Shown in pieces: positions 58,342 through 64,000 of a stretch of 64,000 nucleotides of DNA. How positions within the stretch are numbered: position 1 is the first letter of the stretch; every line of letters begins with the position of its first letter. The stretch comes from Dama dama (Eukaryota > Chordata > Mammalia > Artiodactyla > Cervidae): assembly GCF_033118175.1 (NCBI RefSeq), contig NC_083697.1, positions 20,930,001 through 20,994,000 on the forward strand, written 5' to 3'. The notes under the pieces were generated by a model. The model made no database searches, was not told the DNA's origin, and saw only the letters and a list, made by a program, of their open reading frames with translations. The translations under genes and the position numbers were made by a program.

Positions 58342-60365
58342 AGTCCTACTTGTTTCCCATAGAAGAATATAATCTGTTGCTCAACTGGTAGACTCTGATC
58401 TAGGAGAACAGCAGAGCTCTGTAGTTTATGAGTATAATCAGGATCATGCAATCATATAGGACTTTTCGTACTACCCACTACTTATATATCCATATACAAG
58501 ACTCTTAGATTATCCGTGAATTGTAGTCCATCCAAACATCAACCTAATCATCTCTGTGTTATTTATATTTGACCTTTATCCACAGGTAGTTTTCTACAGT
58601 TGACAACAAATATGGACATCTCAAAAATATATTCAAATACATATCAGTGTTTCAAGGACTGAGGAAAAAGGGAAAACAAGAAGGACGAAGCACACAAAAT
58701 GTGCCCAATATTTATTTGTTGACGAGATGAATGAATAGGAAATCATAAATGTAAGGGCAAGATTAAAAGGCAAAAATGTATAGTCTGTCTCTGGGTATAT
58801 GAATAGCCTAACACACACAGTGGTAAATCTAATAAAACCAAATTTCTGTTTTTCTCTTTAGATAAGAAGCATGGTAGTTAAGAGGAGATTATGAAATAGA
58901 TGATTCCATCTTGTATTTGGAGGTGTATTTTCTTTAAATACATAAAAAGTTTCATGGATAGTATTCTCTAGAATTCAACTGAGAGAATATAGCTATTAAT
59001 GGCAATTAAAAAAATGTTCTTATCAGTGTTCTAATGGCCCAGTTTGTCAATTTGTGAAGCTCTTAATAATAACTTCATATAATTAGACATTCAGAACCTG
59101 GAAAATATTTATTTTCTGGATTGAAAAAAGAAATGGGAAGTCCCTGACTTACACGGTACTTTAGATCCATGTAAGAGCTGTCATTGAAAGCCTACCAGCC
59201 TCATTTTCTTCCAATAAAAGGAGAGCACTGCATAGAGCAAAAGACTTTTTATCTTTCTTAACATCAATCACAAAATGTAGAAATAGGAAAAAGACACCCT
59301 GGTTTCTATGACTAAGCTTTTGTTACTCTCCCAGCTGTGAATTCATATAAACTTTAACATTTTCATTTTCATGATATTTTCCAGCCCTAGAATATGATTA
59401 AGATATTCCCATTTATGCCTGTGTATTCACTCCCTCATACACACATAACACAATAAGATGGAGGGTGTCTCTGAGTGTTTATATATACATATATTCATAT
59501 ATTATCATGCTTTTTTCATATCCATGAACATAATTCTGCATGAATATGCAGGAATTCACAAGTGAATTGTGTTGCAGACACACCCACACTCTCCCAACTG
59601 TCATCTTTGGCCTTGCACCCTACCGATTTCCCAATCTTCATGGCCTCAAGCATAAACAAAGCTTTCCTCTCCTGTTTACTGATTTACCCTTCATCAGATA
59701 AACACAGGTCTTGTGACCATGACCTGCTTTCATATCCTTTCTTTCTTTTTGAACCAAAGGAGCTATGTTGCTGAGATTCCCGTCAGGGGAAAATAGCATT
59801 TATCAGTGGTAAAGTCTAGGACTCACACAATGGAAACTGACACTTCTGTGCAGCCCAGAGAATATTTGTAGCCAGGAGAGGTTATTCTGCATGTTTTGAG
59901 CTTAATGACTCCTCCCACCATGTAAAGATGATAATGTTTTGTTCCTCAATAAAATTAAATAAAAACCTACTATTTGCGAAGGAATATCATTTCTCTGGGG
60001 AAATCAAATCAATACCAGTTCTCTAGTTTCAATAGTTACAGTAAGTGCATATTTCTCATGCTTTATTCACAAAGGCGTCCCCTTATACAAATAAGTTTAG
60101 ATGCTTGCTAAACCCCAGCCAGGGCTAGTCTGAATCTGTAAGAACATTGAACAAGTCAAAGTTTTCACACAGTGATCATGTGCACATTTTGCTTGCATTA
60201 TATTAAATTAATAATTGAGAAATATGGCTGAAAATATATACCATTGGCAACCACAAACGTCTATATTACAAAGTATGTGGTTTGGCTGAAAGCTATTGCA
60301 TTCAAAGAATGCCCAGCTCCAACTTGCTCTTCTGAACACCATGACAGTATGAAATATCATACATT
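58342..60365. other. 2.0 kb without recognisable repeats or exons
   Basis: AT-rich, with a small TATA-rich patch at about 59478-59505. Open frames are short. Confidence 0.45.
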
Positions 60366-60378
60366 AGAGCAAAAAATA

Positions 60379-60580
60379 CTGATTGGAAAAGACCCTGATG
60401 CTGGGAAAGATTGAAGGCAGGAGGAGAAGGGGACGACAGAGAATGGGATGGTTGGATGGCATTACTGACTCAACGGACATGAATTTGAGCAAGCTCCGGG
60501 GTTGGTGATGGACAGGGAAGTCTGGCGTGCTGCAGTCCATGGGATTGCAAAGTGTGGGACACGACTGAGTGACTGAACTG
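60379..60580 (+). mobile_element. Short BovB 3' end with TSD
   Basis: The last 202 bp of BovB run from TTGGAAAAGACCCTGATGCT to GAGTGACTGAACTG. The exact 13-bp TSD AGAGCAAAAAATA lies at 60366-60378 and 60581-60593. Confidence 0.97.
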
Positions 60581-60593
60581 AGAGCAAAAAATA

Positions 60594-63500
60594 AAATCCC
60601 TGAATCAAAAGGAATAAATATAACCTTTCAGTTTGAGAAAGGCCTGACATTTTGACTTTAATATCATGGACTAGGAAAAATACCTTAACTTGTCGTTAAC
60701 CATGCTTCAAACCTTCCTCACTAGCAGGATGGCTTTTTTCTTAGTTGGAGTTAATTGTTGAGTACACTCCTGTCTTTGAATCTCCCCATGTTTACTGTGT
60801 TTCTAGTATAACAACCCCATTGCTCTCCAAAGTTCCTGGCTTTTATACTAAAGCGCTTTTTTTGTGCTCTAATAATTGGTACTTGCAACAACACCATAAG
60901 GAAATTATTTCAATTTCAATTTGTTTAGCACCAGAGTCTCAAAATGAGTGAGAAATGTTTTTATACACCATACCACAAAGGGCAGCAAACCAAGGAAGGG
61001 TCGCAGGAATTTCTCTTACATGGCACATCCATTAGTTGTCCATGTTATTAGTTTATAGTATTACATAGTAAAGCACCCCAAGTGGATTCCAAATGTGCAG
61101 CAAATTTGTACAAACTTACCATGTTTTTTTCCAGGCTGTGCTCACCACTTCTTTCCCTTCCTGCCTGACAATATGTTGCCATGCAATAAAAGCCCTAATG
61201 CCCATTTTCAACGATTAGCTGTACATCAGCGTTACCCCCACAAATCCACAAGTTTCACATCAAGCATTAAATGGGATGAATATTGATCTGCTAAAGAGGA
61301 TTTATTTATTTCTAGCTCTATCCAAAGATCAACTGCTAGCAGCTTTGGGGGGATCTGTGAAGCTCTCACAGCACAAAGCTACCGCATACACGACACTGGA
61401 CTTGACATTTCAGTTCTGGAACAAAACCAAACAGTAAATTCAGTGCAATAATCCTAGATAAATGAGATGATCACTGGGAAAGCTGAGATAGTTAAGTGGT
61501 CTATCAGAGAAGTCCAACGGATGGTATTGAACAGTTGCTACATAGAATCCTCACTCATGTCAGTATGGTCCAAAGCATCATCATATCAGATGCCAATATA
61601 ATCACTTTCAAACAATCTCTACCTTCTGCTTAGATTTCTCTGCCTGTATATTTTGCTGGATTTACGAGTGAGTGCAGATAATACACAATGTGACGGAAGC
61701 TGCAGACTAAAGTATATGAACAACCCTTGTTTTGAATACATGTAAGCGGCATTAAAATGTAGCGTGACGTGAATGAAATGCATTAAATCGAATTATGCTG
61801 TATAGCATGGGGCATGCAGTTCCATATTCTTACTGATAGTGCAAGGGATGAACGGATGGATCTGAGTAACTTAAAGCCTATCAGTTTTTAAAAAATAAGA
61901 AAGATCCAATTCTGTCATATATATTCTAAGACTTGTGGAGTTCCCTCTTTCTCCTCAATTTAGAATAAATGTTCTCCTATATAACATTCAAGGACTATAA
62001 TCACCTTAAAACTCAATCAAATATTGGCTGAACCAAATAAATATTTGCCTTTTGCATAAATTCAGTGTCGCTGAGAGAGGTGTCCTTTAACTTTACAGTA
62101 ACCAAAACTTTACTTCTATCTATGCGAAAATTTTTAAAAGGCTCCCCTCCAATAAATCTTAGACTTTCAGAAAATGTGGACATTTGCATTCATTTGATTT
62201 AATACATTTAGCCCATTAGTTTATTTAATAGAATTAGGCTAGACAACCGTTTAATTTAAATTTTTCTTGTCAGAACTGTAAAAAATTAAGTAAATCAAAG
62301 CAAATTTTTGTGTGTCTATAAACATGAAAAATGCTTTCATTAATGAATTGTCTTGGTCCAAATAATTGCAAATTTGGTAAGCTCAGTGCTATACATGTAA
62401 AAATAATTTGCAATTGAGGTTGATATATTAAAAATGTCATCTTTATTTATGTCATTTTATACCACTGCATTCATTTAAAACACATCAACTGAAACACTGT
62501 TCATTTCACTCTGTCTTGTAGAGGTACCACCTTAAAAAGAAGTGTTTCATAAACTTATGGAGGTTGAGGGGGAAAAAAGAGAAGAAACATCTTAGCTTTT
62601 CTTGAGTTCTACTCTATTATAATGTTTTGCCCTTTGATTGTTTACATTTATTTTAATTATTAAACTTGTCAAACTATAGAGTAAAAGAGTCTAAACACTT
62701 GGAGATATGAAAAAAAAGTAAGAAGTGGAATGAGTGGCGGTTTTGTGGTTCTGAAACACCAGAAGCAGTATCTCCATTTGTAACTTTACTCTTGGAAAAA
62801 AACACTTCCATATTAATCATAATGTTTCTGGAAGCTGAAAAATCATGCTTTGTTGTGGATATTTGAAACTTTTGGTAGCAGATGTCCTTAGAAAAGGTAC
62901 CACTTAGTTTAATTAGGGTTTGCCTGCAGACCCGAAGGTCTAGGTTGCCCAGGCCAAATGATGTTTATCAGTTTAAACAGTGTTGTTGGAAAACAGAGAA
63001 ACTAGGGTAAACATTGAATACTCATTCTTGTCTCTCTGATTGCACAATTCATTATAATTCCTGTAAGTCATCCTGAAAATAGGGATCATATACAATAATT
63101 TTTTAGGAATTAAAAAATATATGCAAATTGCATGAAGAAAGTAGTTTGGGAGTAGTTTCTAAGATTTTTTCAATTACTCAATTTGAAGATATTTCAAAAT
63201 TGAAAATTCTATGCTGTTGGTTTTTTAGTTTTTTTAAACAGAGTATTTAGTAACAATATTATGTACCAGCTAATAACTTCTTTTCAGGAGATGAATTTTC
63301 CACATTTCTGAATCACTTACCTTTTGAGGAGGAAAACAACATTCTTAAAGGAAAGTTGGGGGAGGGGTTGTGACAGGAAATTGTCTCTCTACATAGGGCA
63401 TTTCTCAAATCATCGATCCTAGAAACTGGAAAATTCTTGAGAGTTTCAAGACATCCATAAATTCATAAACTATGGATCTGTATTGTTAGTACAACCTACA

Positions 63501-64000
63501 AGGGCTGCTTTTCAAAGTTCCGCACATGTTAGAGCAGCTGGTTCTCTTGGCACCCTTTACCTGTCCTCCTCAAAGTCTTATCTTCCTTCTCGGCATCTTC
63601 TCTTTGGCAGTTTTTGTGGGCTATTACTCAGTATACATTAAAAATATCTATACAAATCAGAGACTTGCAGTGATAAAGAATCTCTAATGTCAACTAGCCA
63701 TTTATCTCTGTTATGTTTAGAAATTACTAATAGGCATGCAGTGGGCACCCAGTAAATATTTTTGCTGTTGTCACTAAACTAAATTGAAAACTCTTTCACT
63801 CGGGTTTTCTTAAACATGACCCTAGTTGAATCTGTCTTTTAATTATTGTTACTCAGTTAATTAACAGGAAATTAAGCTATTTAAAAAATTAGTAAGTGCA
63901 TTCATGGGTGACTTAAGCAAAAATGCAAAAATTACATGCATTTAATAATCCACATACTTGAGGCTCTAAAATCATTTTACATGTGTCTCCATAGATGTGA
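60594..64000. other. 3.4 kb without recognisable repeats or exons
   Basis: The longest repeat-poor stretch in the window. No BovB, Bov-tA, L1 or MIR was recognised, and no open frame has a known domain. Confidence 0.45.

Overview
This window is non-coding DNA from a ruminant, most likely a bovid. The diagnostic evidence is eight copies of the RTE-type LINE BovB, about fourteen tRNA-Glu-derived or BovA-type SINEs (Bov-tA, BOV-A2), artiodactyl-type L1 3' ends, and an AT-rich background carrying decayed mammalian-wide repeats (MIR, L2, MER5A). I cannot tell cattle, sheep, goat or deer apart from the sequence alone. I found no exon, intact host gene or RNA gene that I would defend. Nearly all open frames of 60-150 codons are chance frames or pieces of LINE reverse transcriptase. 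The window is best read as intergenic or deep intronic.

Layout. 1-8 kb: an old LTR-like repeat (about 1.1-2.2 kb) and two oppositely oriented BovB 3' ends (2.7-3.6 kb minus, 5.9-6.3 kb plus). 8-12.4 kb: a BOV-A2, a Bov-tA nested in an L1 3' end, a diverged 150-bp direct repeat, and a BovB with exact target-site duplications (TSDs) and a 163-codon open frame. 14-21.6 kb: an L2 interrupted by a MIR, a 950-bp L1 3' end, a Bov-tA dimer with a CA tail, and an old DNA-transposon fragment. 24-33.9 kb: several minus-strand Bov-tA SINEs, two L2 copies, MIRs and L1 3' ends. 36-46 kb: MER5A, L1, BOV-A2, two minus-strand BovB copies, MIRs and two long CA/TG microsatellites. 46.8-49.3 kb: one L1 with a 5' inversion of the twin-priming type. 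50.7-55.4 kb: a short BovB, a Bov-tA, a pair of convergent CTCF-like motifs, and the longest BovB (1.84 kb, including the polymerase region). 56-64 kb: a BovA monomer, a 43-bp exact tandem duplication, a Bov-tA and a short BovB, then 3.4 kb with no recognisable repeat.

There is no operon or pathway here. What links the features is retrotransposition: LINEs supply reverse transcriptase and endonuclease, and SINEs use them. Many insertions carry 10-17 bp direct repeats, so insertion events and nesting order can be read directly. I found no evidence for an undescribed biological system. The most useful observations are insertion-mechanism signatures (twin priming, a poly(A)-only insertion, a SINE dimer flanked by one TSD pair), two clean tandem duplications and a candidate CTCF motif pair. 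Repeat family names come from remembered consensus sequences; no database was searched.
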